64,000 bases of DNA from Arenibacter sp. 6A1 (GTDB taxonomy: Bacteria; Bacteroidota; Bacteroidia; Flavobacteriales; Flavobacteriaceae): NCBI RefSeq assembly GCF_012272855.1, contig NZ_JAAXCQ010000002.1:62001-126000 (forward strand). The letters are read 5' to 3'. How positions within the stretch are numbered: the first letter of the stretch is position 1; every line of letters begins with the position of its first letter. This document shows positions 36,478 through 46,123 of this stretch, one piece after another. Position numbers and translations under genes: made by a program. The notes below the pieces were generated by a model. That model made no database searches, was not told the origin of the DNA, and was given only the letters and a program-made list of their open reading frames with translations.

Positions 36478-37959
36478 TTAACTATTAATAATTAATTCCA
36501 ATTCTCTTTTCCAAACATCATAGGCCTTTAGGTAAGTTTCTTTATCCTTTAGCGGCCCATAAGTCTTTACATGGTCGTTTTTGAGGGTATAGGCACTAAA
36601 CTCCTCAAAGCCGCCTTCGTAAATTCCGGCTGCCCTGGCGGCTCCTATTGCTCCGGTGGTGTTATAAATTTCAATGTCTTGAGACACCAAGGTTGCCAAG
36701 GTAGTGGCAAATATTTCTGAGCGGAAAAGATTATCATTTCCCGCACGCATCACATCTATTGTTATACCATCGGATGTTAAAATTTCCATCCCATAGGCAA
36801 AAGAAAAGGCAATCCCTTCCAATGCCGCCCTACAGATATGTGCCTTGTTATGAATATTTAGGTTTACGTTCAGTAATCGGGTGCCCACTTCCCTATTGTT
36901 CAACATCCGTTCTGCGCCGTTCCCAAAAGGGATCATACAAACGCCTTGGGCCCCAACCGGGATTTTGGCCGCCAGGGCATTCATCTCATCATAAGAATCA
37001 ACATCCAAATTGTTCAGCAACCATCGGTACTGAATTCCGGCGCCATTAATATTTAATAATTTTCCAATTCTAGGGGTTTCCTTACTGTAGTTTACATGGG
37101 CAAAATTATTTACCCGTGTACTTTCCTTTCCGGATATCGCCTGACTAACGGCATACACAACCCCGGAGGTACCTCCGTTCGCGGCTACTTCTCCAGGATT
37201 GAAGACATTTAAGGACAGGGCATTATTGGGTTGGTCCCCGGCCCTATAAAAAATTGGGGTCCCTATTTCCAAGCCACTTTCTTGCGCGCCTTGGGCATCT
37301 ACCTTTGCCTGTAAGCCAAAGGTCGGAACGATATCGGGGATAAGATCGGGAGCAATATTGAAGTACTTCATCAACATCGCTGCAATATCATTCTCCTTAA
37401 AATCCCATAAAACACCTTCCGAAAGCCCAGAAATGGTAGTATTCATGATATGACTAAAGCGATAGGCTATATAATCGCCCGGCAACATTATTTTATGGGT
37501 CTTTTTATAAATATCGGGTTCATTTTCTTTAACCCACTTTAATTTTGAAGCAGTAAAATTTGCGGGTGAATTTAGCAAGTGGGTCTTGCAACGTTCTTCC
37601 CCTATTGCCGCATAGGCCTCATGACCAATATCTACGGCCCTACTATCGCACCAAATAATGGATTTTCTCAATGGTTCTCCTTCGCTATCGAGCATTACCA
37701 ACCCGTGCATTTGATAGGCAATACCGATCCCTTTTATTTGAGTCTCGGAAATTCCAAATTGCTTTTTTATTCTTTGTATGCCCTTACAACAGTGTTGCCA
37801 CCATTCCTTGGGGTCCTGTTCTGCCCATCCTCTTTTAAGGGCCAGCATTCCCATTTCTTCTTCAGGTTGTTGAACTACCCCTACGGGCTTCCCTGTCGCC
37901 ATGGCTACCAAAGCCACTTTAATGGAAGAACTCCCAATATCTAATCCTAAATAATACAT
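36478..37959 (-). CDS. xylB: Xylulokinase
   Basis: A FGGY-family kinase of 493 residues that phosphorylates D-xylulose. The phosphate-1 motif [12 protein letters not shown] is at the N-terminus, M-H-G (about 79-81) is the xylulokinase substrate motif, and the catalytic Asp lies in A-G-D-Q-P-N-N-A. It is first in the xylB-xylA transcript. The product enters the pentose phosphate pathway. Confidence 0.95.
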   Translation of the reverse strand: MYYLGLDIGSSSIKVALVAMATGKPVGVVQQPEEEMGMLALKRGWAEQDPKEWWQHCCKGIQRIKKQFGISETQIKGIGIAYQMHGLVMLDSEGEPLRKSIIWCDSRAVDIGHEAYAAIGEERCKTHLLNSPANFTASKLKWVKENEPDIYKKTHKIMLPGDYIAYRFSHIMNTTISGLSEGVLWDFKENDIAAMLMKYFNIAPDLIPDIVPTFGLQAKVDAQGAQESGLEIGTPIFYRAGDQPNNALSLNVFNPGEVAANGGTSGVVYAVSQAISGKESTRVNNFAHVNYSKETPRIGKLLNINGAGIQYRWLLNNLDVDSYDEMNALAAKIPVGAQGVCMIPFGNGAERMLNNREVGTRLLNVNLNIHNKAHICRAALEGIAFSFAYGMEILTSDGITIDVMRAGNDNLFRSEIFATTLATLVSQDIEIYNTTGAIGAARAAGIYEGGFEEFSAYTLKNDHVKTYGPLKDKETYLKAYDVWKRELELIINS

Positions 37960-38017
37960 ACCCTTATTTTATAAAACTCCTTATTTGGTAGGAATAAAAA
38001 GAATTTTACCCCTCTCT

Positions 38018-38185
38018 CAAATATATCACAATAAGACTCATATACCGCCTTTAGGAAGAATAGAAGGCTATCGACGGAATTCTATATTGTTATCCGAACA
38101 TTACAAAAACAAGACTACAACGCTGTATTTAAAGTAGATACATTAGTTTCATCTATTAAGAATAGGGTAACGAAAACGCTTTCGT
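38018..38185 (-). promoter_or_regulatory. xylB promoter with upstream LacI-type operator
   Basis: A perfect minus-strand -7 element TATATTTG lies at 38025-38018. Upstream, ACGAAAACGCTTTCGT (38170-38185) is a 16-bp near-perfect palindrome (one mismatched pair) centred on CG, very like the PurR/LacI-family operators. A weaker related palindrome with the same AACGCT centre lies at about 38115-38128. The strong site is about 145 bp before the -7 element, which is far for simple repression. The 375-bp gap 37960-38334 shows nothing else. Confidence 0.6.
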
Positions 38186-38334
38186 AAAAGCATTTTTTAT
38201 AGGAAAGAAAAGGCCACTATTTATTTGGCTATACAAGCATCGTTTACTTTAGCCTATAGTTTGATACAATAGAATGTCCTGGGAAGAATGGCTTTGAGCA
38301 CCTAGAATATGGCCATTAAAAGAGGCCACTAACT

Positions 38335-38919
38335 TTACTCTTTTTTCTTGTTGACCAAGCCTTTGGTAAATTCGTTCAAAGTCTCTACTTTTTCTTCAAA
38401 ATCGCCTTTTATTGTTTTGCGGAATTCATTCAGGTTTTTAACCAAGTCGTCAATATTCTCTGGAATAACGTCCTCAAAAAATTGTCGTAATCGTTTCGCG
38501 GTAGTAGGCGATTTTCCATTGGTGGAAATGGCCACTTTTACGTTACCTTTGGTTACAATACCGCCCATGTAAAAATCGCATAAGGGAGGATTGTCGGCTA
38601 CATTGACCAATATATGCCTAGCCCTACAATCGTGGTATACCTGTTCGTTAATTTCTACCTTATCGGTCGTAGCAATGACCATATGCCTTCCTTCCAAATA
38701 GGCAGGAGCATAGCTGTCCTTGGTAATTACGACATTGTGTTTCTTTGCCAATTCCAAGGTTTCTTCCAAAAAATCCGGGGCCACCATCTCTACCTTGGCA
38801 TGGGGACTAGATTTTAGCATAAAGGTTAGTTTCTCTAATCCAACATTGCCCCCTCCCACAATTAAAACATTCAATTGGGATACTTTTAAAAAAATAGGGT
38901 ATAGTTCGTTCCGCTCCAT
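38335..38919 (-). CDS. Precorrin-2 dehydrogenase / sirohydrochlorin ferrochelatase-type protein (Met8/CysG N-terminal-like)
   Basis: A 194-residue protein with the N-terminal NAD-binding glycine loop V-G-G-G-N-V-G (21-27) and the family-specific V-N-V-A-D-N-P-P-L-C-D-F-Y segment, whose Asp is the catalytic residue in Met8 proteins. It makes sirohydrochlorin and probably inserts iron to give sirohaem, the cofactor of sulfite and nitrite reductases. The size fits the stand-alone enzyme without the methyltransferase half of CysG. It starts 16 bp after the DUF4202 gene and is cotranscribed with it. Confidence 0.9.
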   Translation of the reverse strand: MERNELYPIFLKVSQLNVLIVGGGNVGLEKLTFMLKSSPHAKVEMVAPDFLEETLELAKKHNVVITKDSYAPAYLEGRHMVIATTDKVEINEQVYHDCRARHILVNVADNPPLCDFYMGGIVTKGNVKVAISTNGKSPTTAKRLRQFFEDVIPENIDDLVKNLNEFRKTIKGDFEEKVETLNEFTKGLVNKKKE

Positions 38920-38935
38920 CTTTTTGTCTTAGGGA

Positions 38936-39526
38936 TTATGCCAATGCTTTCTTTATCAACTTTATACTTGTTTCGGGCAGCGGTAATTTCAATGCCGCAT
39001 CATGGCCTTGATCCGACATTTTGCGCCATGTTTTTTGAAGGATATCGACCAACTTTTCTTCTGGATGTTTTTTGGTGAAATCATCAAAATAAAACTCTAA
39101 AAACACCAGACAAATCACATCCTCTAGGGTCTGGGTGTCTTCGTTTTTCTTTAATTGTTTCTTTTCTAGCAAGAATACAACCTTATCTATGGTTGCCCGA
39201 TCATACCCTACTATTGTTAAGATGTCACTGGCTTTTTTTGCGTGAAATTTTTTAAGGTCCTGTCTCCATCGCAAATATCCTTCCCGGTTCATTTCATAGG
39301 AATCCCTAGCAATTTCCCAACGACAAATATGCTGGCAACGGGCAGTTAGCTGTAGGGCCTCGCTAGCATTAGGAGCAAAGGCATTTAACCTATCGGTCAT
39401 ACGCATGGCATATAAGAGTTCTTTGGGATACTCCTTGCCCTGATACTTCTCGCTATTGGGATCTAATGCATTCGCCTCGTCAAAAAGTTGAATTGCCTTT
39501 TTTAATTTGTCGTTTTCCATAATCAT
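38936..39526 (-). CDS. DUF4202 domain protein
   Basis: A 196-residue, all-helical, apparently cytoplasmic protein that matches the DUF4202 family from memory (N-terminal F-D-E-A-N-A-L-D-P-N-S-E, central Q-H-I-C-R-W-E-I-A-R-D and Y-L-R-W-R-x-x-L-K-x-F-H-A). The His-rich central motif resembles HD-type metal-binding proteins, so a metal-dependent hydrolase is possible. Function unknown. It precedes the sirohaem gene by 16 bp, so a link to sulfur or nitrogen assimilation is plausible. A second in-frame ATG lies two codons into the protein. Confidence 0.75.
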   Translation of the reverse strand: MIMENDKLKKAIQLFDEANALDPNSEKYQGKEYPKELLYAMRMTDRLNAFAPNASEALQLTARCQHICRWEIARDSYEMNREGYLRWRQDLKKFHAKKASDILTIVGYDRATIDKVVFLLEKKQLKKNEDTQTLEDVICLVFLEFYFDDFTKKHPEEKLVDILQKTWRKMSDQGHDAALKLPLPETSIKLIKKALA

Positions 39527-39700
39527 TGGTTAAATAGCTGATGGTAGCTCCTAAACAAACCATACAAGGGCAAGGTACAAAATAGCGCTAAAATCTAGCT
39601 TACCGAAGTAAAAAATAAGCCTCGATATTGTTATGTTATCTGCAAATTTTACCAACAGCTACGATTTTAATGGTAAAATCAATGATGTTTTTAGTTTCTA

Positions 39701-39729
39701 AAAAATAAAAGCGGGGCAACTGCCCCGCT
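39701..39729 (-). terminator. Intrinsic terminator of proCBA
   Basis: AGCGGGGCA pairs with TGCCCCGCT across a 2-base centre (39710-39729), followed on the minus strand by TTTTATTTTT. It lies 56 bp after the proA stop codon and separates the proline genes from the DUF4202 gene. Confidence 0.85.
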
Positions 39730-39784
39730 CTTATATGGTACTAGTACCATGCTGTATGTTAATTATAAAGACGCTAAATTTGAG

Positions 39785-40984
39785 TTACACCCTTATTTGT
39801 CCATCTCCAAAAACATAGTATTTATTGGTCACCAATTGCTCTAAGCCAAGGGGACCTCTATGGTGTAATTTGTCGGTACTTATGGCCAATTCTGCGCCCA
39901 CGCCCATTTGTCCACCGTCGGTAAACCTGGTAGAGGCGTTGTGATATACTGCGGCACTATCTACTTGGTCCATAAATTCCATGGCCAAACCTTGATCCTT
40001 GGTCATGATGGTTGCAGAGTGACCACCAGAATATTGATTGATCTTCGCAACGGCCTCCTCTATACTCTCTACCGCCCCGATAAGACATTTCATTTCCAAG
40101 AACTCTTGGTACCACAGGGATTCTTCTACTATTTTAGCTTCAGTGCTCAATACTTGCCCTACGGTATCGTCCACGACAAGGGAAACCCCCTGGTCTTTCA
40201 ATATACTTGCTAGTTCCTTTATTTTATTTTCATATTCTGGAATCCTAGTATCGACCAATATTTTATCGAGCGCATTACAAGCCGATATTTTATCGGTTTT
40301 AGCATTGAGGATTACCTTGATGCTCTGTTCCCAGTTGGCATCTTTGGCTACATATAAAAAATTATTCCCCCTACCGCTGATCAGGACCGCACATTGGGCG
40401 TGTTCCTTTACAAATGCGATAAGGCGTTCTCCTCCTCGGGGAACGATCAGGTCTAATTTCTCTGTAGGTTTTTTTAAGAATGCTTGGGTTTCTTCCCTGT
40501 TTAAATGAAGCAACTTTATCCAATCGCTATCCAGATTATTTTCTTCCAAGGCCTGGTGCCAGCAAGCTTCCAATATTATATTGCTGTGAATGGCTTCTTT
40601 TCCTCCTTTTAAAAGAATTTTATTATTGGCTTTAAAAGCCAATACGGCAGCTTCTATGGTCACATCGGGTCTGGACTCATAAATGATCATGATAGTTCCA
40701 AAAGGAGCTGTCTTGTTCTGGATATTCAGGCCATTGTCCAAATTTTTCTCGGACTTGACCTTCCCTACCGGATCTTCTTGTTGCATGACTTCCTGAACAG
40801 ATTTGATCATTCCGTCTACTTTTTTGTCATCGACGATAAGCCTATCGTACATAGCACGATCGCTTTTATCAAAAAGCTCCAAATCTTTTTTGTTCGCTTT
40901 TATAATATCGTCACGTCTGCGATCCAAGATATCGATCATAGACTGCAACACTTTATTTTTTATTGCTGTACTTATTAATTTCAT
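39785..40984 (-). CDS. proA: Glutamate-5-semialdehyde dehydrogenase
   Basis: Reduces glutamyl-5-phosphate with NADPH to the semialdehyde, step two of proline synthesis. The 399-residue aldehyde-dehydrogenase-fold protein has the catalytic Cys in I-S-A-C-N-A-L-D-K and the family segments I-I-Y-E-S-R-P-D-V-T and L-I-V-P-R-G-G. It is last in the proC-proB-proA set, 106 bp after proB. Normal length and motifs. Confidence 0.95.
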   Translation of the reverse strand: MKLISTAIKNKVLQSMIDILDRRRDDIIKANKKDLELFDKSDRAMYDRLIVDDKKVDGMIKSVQEVMQQEDPVGKVKSEKNLDNGLNIQNKTAPFGTIMIIYESRPDVTIEAAVLAFKANNKILLKGGKEAIHSNIILEACWHQALEENNLDSDWIKLLHLNREETQAFLKKPTEKLDLIVPRGGERLIAFVKEHAQCAVLISGRGNNFLYVAKDANWEQSIKVILNAKTDKISACNALDKILVDTRIPEYENKIKELASILKDQGVSLVVDDTVGQVLSTEAKIVEESLWYQEFLEMKCLIGAVESIEEAVAKINQYSGGHSATIMTKDQGLAMEFMDQVDSAAVYHNASTRFTDGGQMGVGAELAISTDKLHHRGPLGLEQLVTNKYYVFGDGQIRV

Positions 40985-41090
40985 TTATGGATATTTATTA
41001 TTTTTTTTACGGTGAAATGTTATGCACTATCTTCATTTGTCTTTGTGACAAATTTTGAGACGTGTTCATTTCATTCTTTAATTTTAATAA

Positions 41091-41861
41091 TTAAACCGTA
41101 ACCTTAGTTCCTACGTCTTTTCCTTCTACAATATCGAGAATAACTCTCTTCCATTTTCCATTAGCAATATAAGTAGGAATATTTTTAGAAGCAGTCTTCT
41201 TGGCGATCTTTAATTTAGATTCCATTCCCCCTCTTCCTTCGGCTTCTCCTTTTTCAATGGTTTTAATATACTTCTCTACATTTTGATCCACGGTTACGTT
41301 GCTAATAACTTCGGTATGCTCATCATCTGGATGCCCAGTAAAAAGTCCGTCTGTATCCGTTAAAATTATCAGTTTATCGGCATTGGTTAATTCGGCTACC
41401 AAACTTGCCAACTCATCGTTATCGGAAAACATAGATTTTGTCAAGGTAACGGCATCGTCCTCATTAACAATAGGCACTACCCCTTGAGACAGTAGCCCTT
41501 CATAACAATTGATCATATTTTCACGGTGAATTCCGGGATTAAAGTCCCTCTTGGTCGCCAGTACCTGAGCACATTTCATTCCGTAATCCTGGAATATATT
41601 GTAATAATGACGCATCATTCGTGGTTGTCCTATGGCAGAATATACCTGTCTCCGTGTTGCCTGATCGGTAAGGGTACTTTCTCCCATGACCTCCATTCCT
41701 GCGATCACTGAACCCGAAGACACCAAAATAGACATGATATCTCTTTCATAGAGTTCTGCAATTTGTTGTACGAGGTGATCTAAAACTGGTTTTACAATTC
41801 TGTTGTCTTTGTTGGTCATTACATTGGTACCAACTTTTATAACTACTCTTTGTTTGTACAT
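41091..41861 (-). CDS. proB: Glutamate 5-kinase without PUA domain
   Basis: Amino-acid kinase that phosphorylates L-glutamate to start proline synthesis. The N-terminal V-I-K-V-G-T-N-V-M-T and S-S-G-S-V motifs bind ATP, and V-N-E-D-D-A and I-L-T-D-T-D-G-L line the active site. At 256 residues it lacks the ~100-residue C-terminal PUA domain of E. coli ProB (367 residues), a short form also known elsewhere. It begins 3 bp after the proC stop codon. Confidence 0.94.
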   Translation of the reverse strand: MYKQRVVIKVGTNVMTNKDNRIVKPVLDHLVQQIAELYERDIMSILVSSGSVIAGMEVMGESTLTDQATRRQVYSAIGQPRMMRHYYNIFQDYGMKCAQVLATKRDFNPGIHRENMINCYEGLLSQGVVPIVNEDDAVTLTKSMFSDNDELASLVAELTNADKLIILTDTDGLFTGHPDDEHTEVISNVTVDQNVEKYIKTIEKGEAEGRGGMESKLKIAKKTASKNIPTYIANGKWKRVILDIVEGKDVGTKVTV

Positions 41862-41864
41862 GTT

Positions 41865-42671
41865 TTATTTGTCTTTTCCTAGTTCAACTGCCCTGTTAAA
41901 TGCTGAATAAGCAGCTTCTTTAATTAATTCCTTTACATTATTGTCTTCCATAGAATCTAAGGCCGCACGGGTAGTACCTCCTTTAGAGGCTACTTTTTCC
42001 ATCCATGAGTTTGGCGAAAGATCGGATTGGTTAAACAATTCAACAGCTCCTTCAAAGGTATGGCTCACCAACACTTTACTATCGTTTGGAGAGAAGCCCA
42101 TTTTTAAAGCTGCTTCCATCATACTTTGCATAAAATAAAAGACGTATGCCGGTCCACTACCAGAGATTCCCGTAGAGGCATCGATAAAATTCTCATTACT
42201 TACCAATAGGGATTTTCCCGTGGTGTCCAATAAGTTTTCTATCGTCAATAACTCTATTCGACTTACCTCATCGGCAGCGGTATAAGAAGTAACCCCTTTT
42301 CCTATCTGTGCCGGCAAATTAGGCATGGCACGAACAACTTTTGAGATTCCAGTGGCCTCCTGCATGGTTTTAATAGTAACCCCGGCCATAATAGAGATGA
42401 TAATCTGACCTGGTTTTCCCAAATCATTTATCTTTTTGAACAATTCATCGCTGTGATAAGGCTTTACTGCGATGAAAATTAAATCTGCTAAAGGAAGACA
42501 ATCTTCCAGGTTTTCATAAACATCAAAATGTGAAATCTTTTTTAAGGATAAGGTTTTTTCATGGGAACTGTCCAATATCATTAAATTTCTTTTTTTTAAA
42601 AGTTTTGATTTGGACATTGCTTGTGCATATGTTAAGCCCATGTTTCCTGCACCTATTACTAATACTTTCAT
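41865..42671 (-). CDS. proC: Pyrroline-5-carboxylate reductase
   Basis: Last enzyme of proline synthesis, reducing pyrroline-5-carboxylate to proline. The 268-residue protein opens with the dinucleotide-binding V-I-G-A-G-N-M-G loop, has the central V-R-A-M-P-N-L-P motif and the C-terminal G-G-T-T-R-A-A-L signature of the family. It is first in proC-proB-proA, so the three genes of the whole pathway from glutamate are one unit. Confidence 0.95.
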   Translation of the reverse strand: MKVLVIGAGNMGLTYAQAMSKSKLLKKRNLMILDSSHEKTLSLKKISHFDVYENLEDCLPLADLIFIAVKPYHSDELFKKINDLGKPGQIIISIMAGVTIKTMQEATGISKVVRAMPNLPAQIGKGVTSYTAADEVSRIELLTIENLLDTTGKSLLVSNENFIDASTGISGSGPAYVFYFMQSMMEAALKMGFSPNDSKVLVSHTFEGAVELFNQSDLSPNSWMEKVASKGGTTRAALDSMEDNNVKELIKEAAYSAFNRAVELGKDK

Positions 42672-43172
42672 GTAAAATTTTTAGTTTATACTTAATTTAC
42701 ACTCCATAATGCACAAAAATGATGCGAATCCCAAATTATACCCATAGAGTTTAACTGTATAGACGCTATTACTATAGATAAAACCAATACTACAGTGTTA
42801 GGCACCATTATACTTGCCCTGAGAGATTCTAATATTTTTTGACTAATTTGTTAAAAATGTTAAAAAATTAACAATACACAAACAATCTCTCCTACTCAAC
42901 CATATTAATGACAGTAATACTGCCATAAATACAAACTAACTTTTTATCAAGAATTGCAGCTAGTATTTGAACTTTCTATTGCGATCATAGAAATATCTAA
43001 CAGAGATAAAGCTATCGATAAACAAAAGTCCAGAGGAAAACTATCCGAAAATAAAATAGGCTAATGAGGTATTATTTCGGCAAAAAATGCTAAAACAAGA
43101 CCTCATTAGCCTTTGTTGGAATGAATGGGGATCTAGAAAACTCTTAACTATCTTTCCAGTTATTATTATCTC
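42672..43172. other. 501-bp intergenic region between proC and dctM
   Basis: AT-rich DNA between the divergent-facing end of the proline operon promoter and the end of the TRAP operon. It holds the upstream region of proC on the right-reading minus strand and, at 43059-43111, the large inverted repeat after dctM. A CTGAGAG at about 42822 recalls part of a TPP riboswitch, but no other riboswitch element is present. No gene is supported. Confidence 0.6.
43059..43111 (-). terminator. 12-bp inverted repeat after dctM
   Basis: GGCTAATGAGGT (43059-43070) is exactly complemented by ACCTCATTAGCC (43100-43111) with a 29-base AT-rich loop. On the minus strand it lies 61 bp after the dctM stop codon, at the end of the long uronate operon. 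The stem is followed by mixed A/T sequence rather than a clean T-run, so it is a likely but not textbook terminator. Confidence 0.65.
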
Positions 43173-44483
43173 TTAGTCTATCAATCCAAATACTCTTGGA
43201 AGCCATAAAGAAAGTTCAGGGATATAGGTAAGCAGCAACAGTACGAGTACCATAACCCCCAATAATGGCAACAAAGGTTTAATTACTTTGGTTACGGGTA
43301 CCTTGGCCACTCCACTACCCACAAAAAGAAGGGTACCCACGGGAGGCGTACAGACCCCAATACATAAATTTAGAACCATTATCATTCCAAACTGTACCGG
43401 GTGTACACCCATTGTCATCACTACCGGTAAAAATATAGGGGTAAAAATAAGCACCGCCGGGGTCATATCCATAAAAGTTCCTACTACCAGCAGGGTAATA
43501 TTAATAAACAACAGCACTAAAAAAGGATTATGAACAACCTCTATAAGAAATCCAGTTAAGGATTGTGGAATAGATTCAAAGGAAAACAACCAAGACATGG
43601 CCATAGAAGTGGCAATCAGAAACATAACAATGGCCGTCGTTTTAGCACTTCTTAATATTATAGGTCGAAAATCTTTTAGGGACAGTTCTTTGTTTATAAA
43701 ACCAAGCAATATAGCGTACACTACCGCTATAGCCGCAGCTTCGGTAGCCGTAAATACACCAGCTACAATACCACCTACCACTATAACTAATAAGGTAAGG
43801 CTTAAAATAGCATTTTTAAAGTCGAGCAACAGTTGTTTAAACCCTACTCTTTCTTCTCTTGGCAGGCCTTTTCTTTTCGCATAAAAATACACCATGGTCA
43901 TTATAGCGATTCCTACCAATATCCCTGGAATATACCCGGCAATAAACAAGGCCGCTACAGAAGCCGTACCTCCACTGGCAAGGGCAAAAATAATAAGGAC
44001 ATTACTTGGTGGAATTAACAGACCGGTGGTAGAGGAACTAATATTTACTGCCGCACTGAACTCTCTGGGATATCCATCTTTTTCCATTTTATCGGTAAGT
44101 GTACTCCCTATGGCCGAAGCCGCGGCAATGGCCGAACCAGAAATAGCCCCGAACAACATGGCAGAAATAATGTTAACATAGGCCATACCTCCTGGGAAAC
44201 TACCAATAAGCGATTTGGCAAAGGCGATCAATCGGTTAGCTATCCCACCCCGATTCATGATCTCACCCGCCAAAATAAAAAAGGGAATAGCCAAAAGCGC
44301 AAAATTATCGATCCCTGTGGTCATACGTTGACTGACGGTCGTGGTAGCAGGCATATAAGAAATATTCATCAGTAAGGTGATGGTCGTAGAAATACCAATG
44401 GCATAGGCAACTGGCACCCCATAGGCCAATAGGCCCATAAAACTAACAAACAACACTATTATACTTAGGGTTTCAATGCTCAT
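43173..44483 (-). CDS. dctM: TRAP transporter large permease subunit (DctM)
   Basis: A 436-residue inner-membrane protein with about 12 helices that carries out sodium-coupled uptake of an organic acid. Family motifs such as G-E-I-M-N-R-G-G-I-A and the glycine-rich G-A-I-S-G-S-A-I-A-A-A-S-A-I-G are clear. It overlaps dctQ by 11 bp. Next to uxuA and uxaC the likely substrate is a hexuronate; TRAP systems for uronates are known in Proteobacteria. It is the last gene of the probable susC-to-dctM operon. Confidence 0.93.
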   Translation of the reverse strand: MSIETLSIIVLFVSFMGLLAYGVPVAYAIGISTTITLLMNISYMPATTTVSQRMTTGIDNFALLAIPFFILAGEIMNRGGIANRLIAFAKSLIGSFPGGMAYVNIISAMLFGAISGSAIAAASAIGSTLTDKMEKDGYPREFSAAVNISSSTTGLLIPPSNVLIIFALASGGTASVAALFIAGYIPGILVGIAIMTMVYFYAKRKGLPREERVGFKQLLLDFKNAILSLTLLVIVVGGIVAGVFTATEAAAIAVVYAILLGFINKELSLKDFRPIILRSAKTTAIVMFLIATSMAMSWLFSFESIPQSLTGFLIEVVHNPFLVLLFINITLLVVGTFMDMTPAVLIFTPIFLPVVMTMGVHPVQFGMIMVLNLCIGVCTPPVGTLLFVGSGVAKVPVTKVIKPLLPLLGVMVLVLLLLTYIPELSLWLPRVFGLID

Positions 44484-44961
44484 TTCGGTTTGGATTTAGG
44501 GTTATTGTCAGGTGATAAATAGAAAAAAATATGATCAGGATACCGCTTATGGGAACAATCGCGTACACATACCCAAGTGGTACCAAGAGCGCTGGTGAGA
44601 TCTGACCCAATTTTAAAACGGTATACATCAAATTACCACCACCAATAACCATTACGACCAAGGCAAAAAGGGCCATGAGCACTTGTATGACTTTTAATCT
44701 TTTCCGTTGTTTTTCTGGGCTGAGCTTCGCCAATAAAAAATCCATGGACAGGTGTCCCTCCTTACTACCGTTTATATAGGCAGCTCCCAAAACGGTCAAC
44801 CATATCAGTGCAAAACGGGCAAATTCTTCGGTAAAAGAACTAGACTGGCCGATAAGATATCTGGAAACCACTTGCCAAACAACATCTATAACCAATAAAC
44901 TAAATATCAACACCAACAAGGCCTCAATGGCCTTATTTATAATTCGAAACAATATGTGCAT
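44473..44961 (-). CDS. dctQ: TRAP transporter small permease subunit (DctQ)
   Basis: A 162-residue protein with four predicted membrane helices, the form of DctQ. The conserved W-Q-V-x-S-R-Y and the E-F-A-R-F-A-L-I-W segments are present. It starts one base into the dctP stop codon (TGATG overlap) and overlaps dctM, showing translational coupling of all three subunits. Confidence 0.92.
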   Translation of the reverse strand: MHILFRIINKAIEALLVLIFSLLVIDVVWQVVSRYLIGQSSSFTEEFARFALIWLTVLGAAYINGSKEGHLSMDFLLAKLSPEKQRKRLKVIQVLMALFALVVMVIGGGNLMYTVLKLGQISPALLVPLGYVYAIVPISGILIIFFSIYHLTITLNPNRNEH

Positions 44962-45965
44962 CAGTAGGTATTTATCTTTTGGATTAATGTATTCATTTTC
45001 GGATCCTTCATCAGCTCCTCCATAATAGGTTTGGTCTTCTCGGAAAAGAGAGATTTATCGGGGTAATGAATTTGAACATTGGCTTTTTTAAGCACCTCCA
45101 TGTTTTCCTTCACTGTTTCTTTCCAATAGGCCTTTTCTTTGGCCACGCTTTCGTCTGCCGCAGCTTGCAGCCATCCTTTTTCGGTTTCGCTTAGGGTTTC
45201 CCAAAATTTGGTCCCTACCACCACTACATCAGGGATCATACTGTGTTCGTCTATGGTGTAATACTTGCATATTTCGTAATGGTTGGAAGTTACAAAGGAG
45301 GGCACATTATTTTCGGCTCCATCGACAACCCTTTGCTGTAGGGCCGTATACAATTCGCCATAAGCCATTGGGGTTGCCGACCCTCCCAATGTATTTACCA
45401 TTTGTACGGACATCTGATCGTTCATGACCCGTATTTTTTTTCCCTTTAAATCCTCTGGTGTTTTTATAAATCCATCCAGGGTATAAAAGCTTCTACTGCC
45501 GGCGTCGTAAAAACATAGTCCTCTCAATAAGTAGTCGCTTCCTCCCTCCAATATTTTTTTCCCTAAATCCCCTTCTAGGACACTGAATAAATGTTCGCTA
45601 TCACGAAACAAATAGGGGACGCCAAAAACGCGGTATTCCGGGGCAAAATTAGACATGGAAGCCGCACTCACTTTTGTCATGGCCACGCTGCCTATTTGTA
45701 AAAGTTCTAGCATCTCTCTTTCGGATCCCAATTGGCCATCGGGAAATATTTTTATCTGTAATTTCCCTCCCGACTTTTCGGCCAACAACTTTTGCATTTC
45801 CAAAATCCCCTTATGTACCGGATGGGTAACAGGTAGGGAATGGGCAAAAAAGAGCGTTTTTTGATCTTTAATTTCCGAACAAGCGGATAATAACAGCATA
45901 GAAACGCCCAAAAGCGCTCCTATTATTTTTCTCTTTATAGCCTTACAATTTTGCATATAGTTCAT
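44961..45965 (-). CDS. dctP: TRAP transporter solute-binding lipoprotein (DctP)
   Basis: Substrate-binding subunit of the TRAP importer. I take the ATG at 45965 (334 residues); a TTG further upstream would only lengthen the signal sequence. The signal peptide ends in the lipobox L-L-S-A-C, so the protein is membrane-anchored. The DctP family signature G-E-L-Y-T-A-L-Q-Q-R-V-V-D-G-A-E-N is visible, and the R-V-M-N motif supplies the Arg that pairs with a substrate carboxylate. Uronate is the likely ligand from context. It lies 158 bp after uxuA. Confidence 0.92.
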   Translation of the reverse strand: MNYMQNCKAIKRKIIGALLGVSMLLLSACSEIKDQKTLFFAHSLPVTHPVHKGILEMQKLLAEKSGGKLQIKIFPDGQLGSEREMLELLQIGSVAMTKVSAASMSNFAPEYRVFGVPYLFRDSEHLFSVLEGDLGKKILEGGSDYLLRGLCFYDAGSRSFYTLDGFIKTPEDLKGKKIRVMNDQMSVQMVNTLGGSATPMAYGELYTALQQRVVDGAENNVPSFVTSNHYEICKYYTIDEHSMIPDVVVVGTKFWETLSETEKGWLQAAADESVAKEKAYWKETVKENMEVLKKANVQIHYPDKSLFSEKTKPIMEELMKDPKMNTLIQKINTY

Positions 45966-46123
45966 TTTCTGCTTTGCTAAAGATAACAACCTTAGCAAAT
46001 TAATTATTAAACTTCAGGAAACTCCCCCCTATTAGACCAGCTAGCCCCTCTTTAAACATCCCATTGCTCCCCTTTCCTTTTTATATTGTCTAAGAAGCCC
46101 GCTACCCCTCCAAGTAGCTTCTT

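Noticed and set aside
42815-42850. CTGAGAG motif recalling a TPP riboswitch
   Set aside because: The other conserved TPP elements are missing and the downstream genes are unrelated to thiamine.
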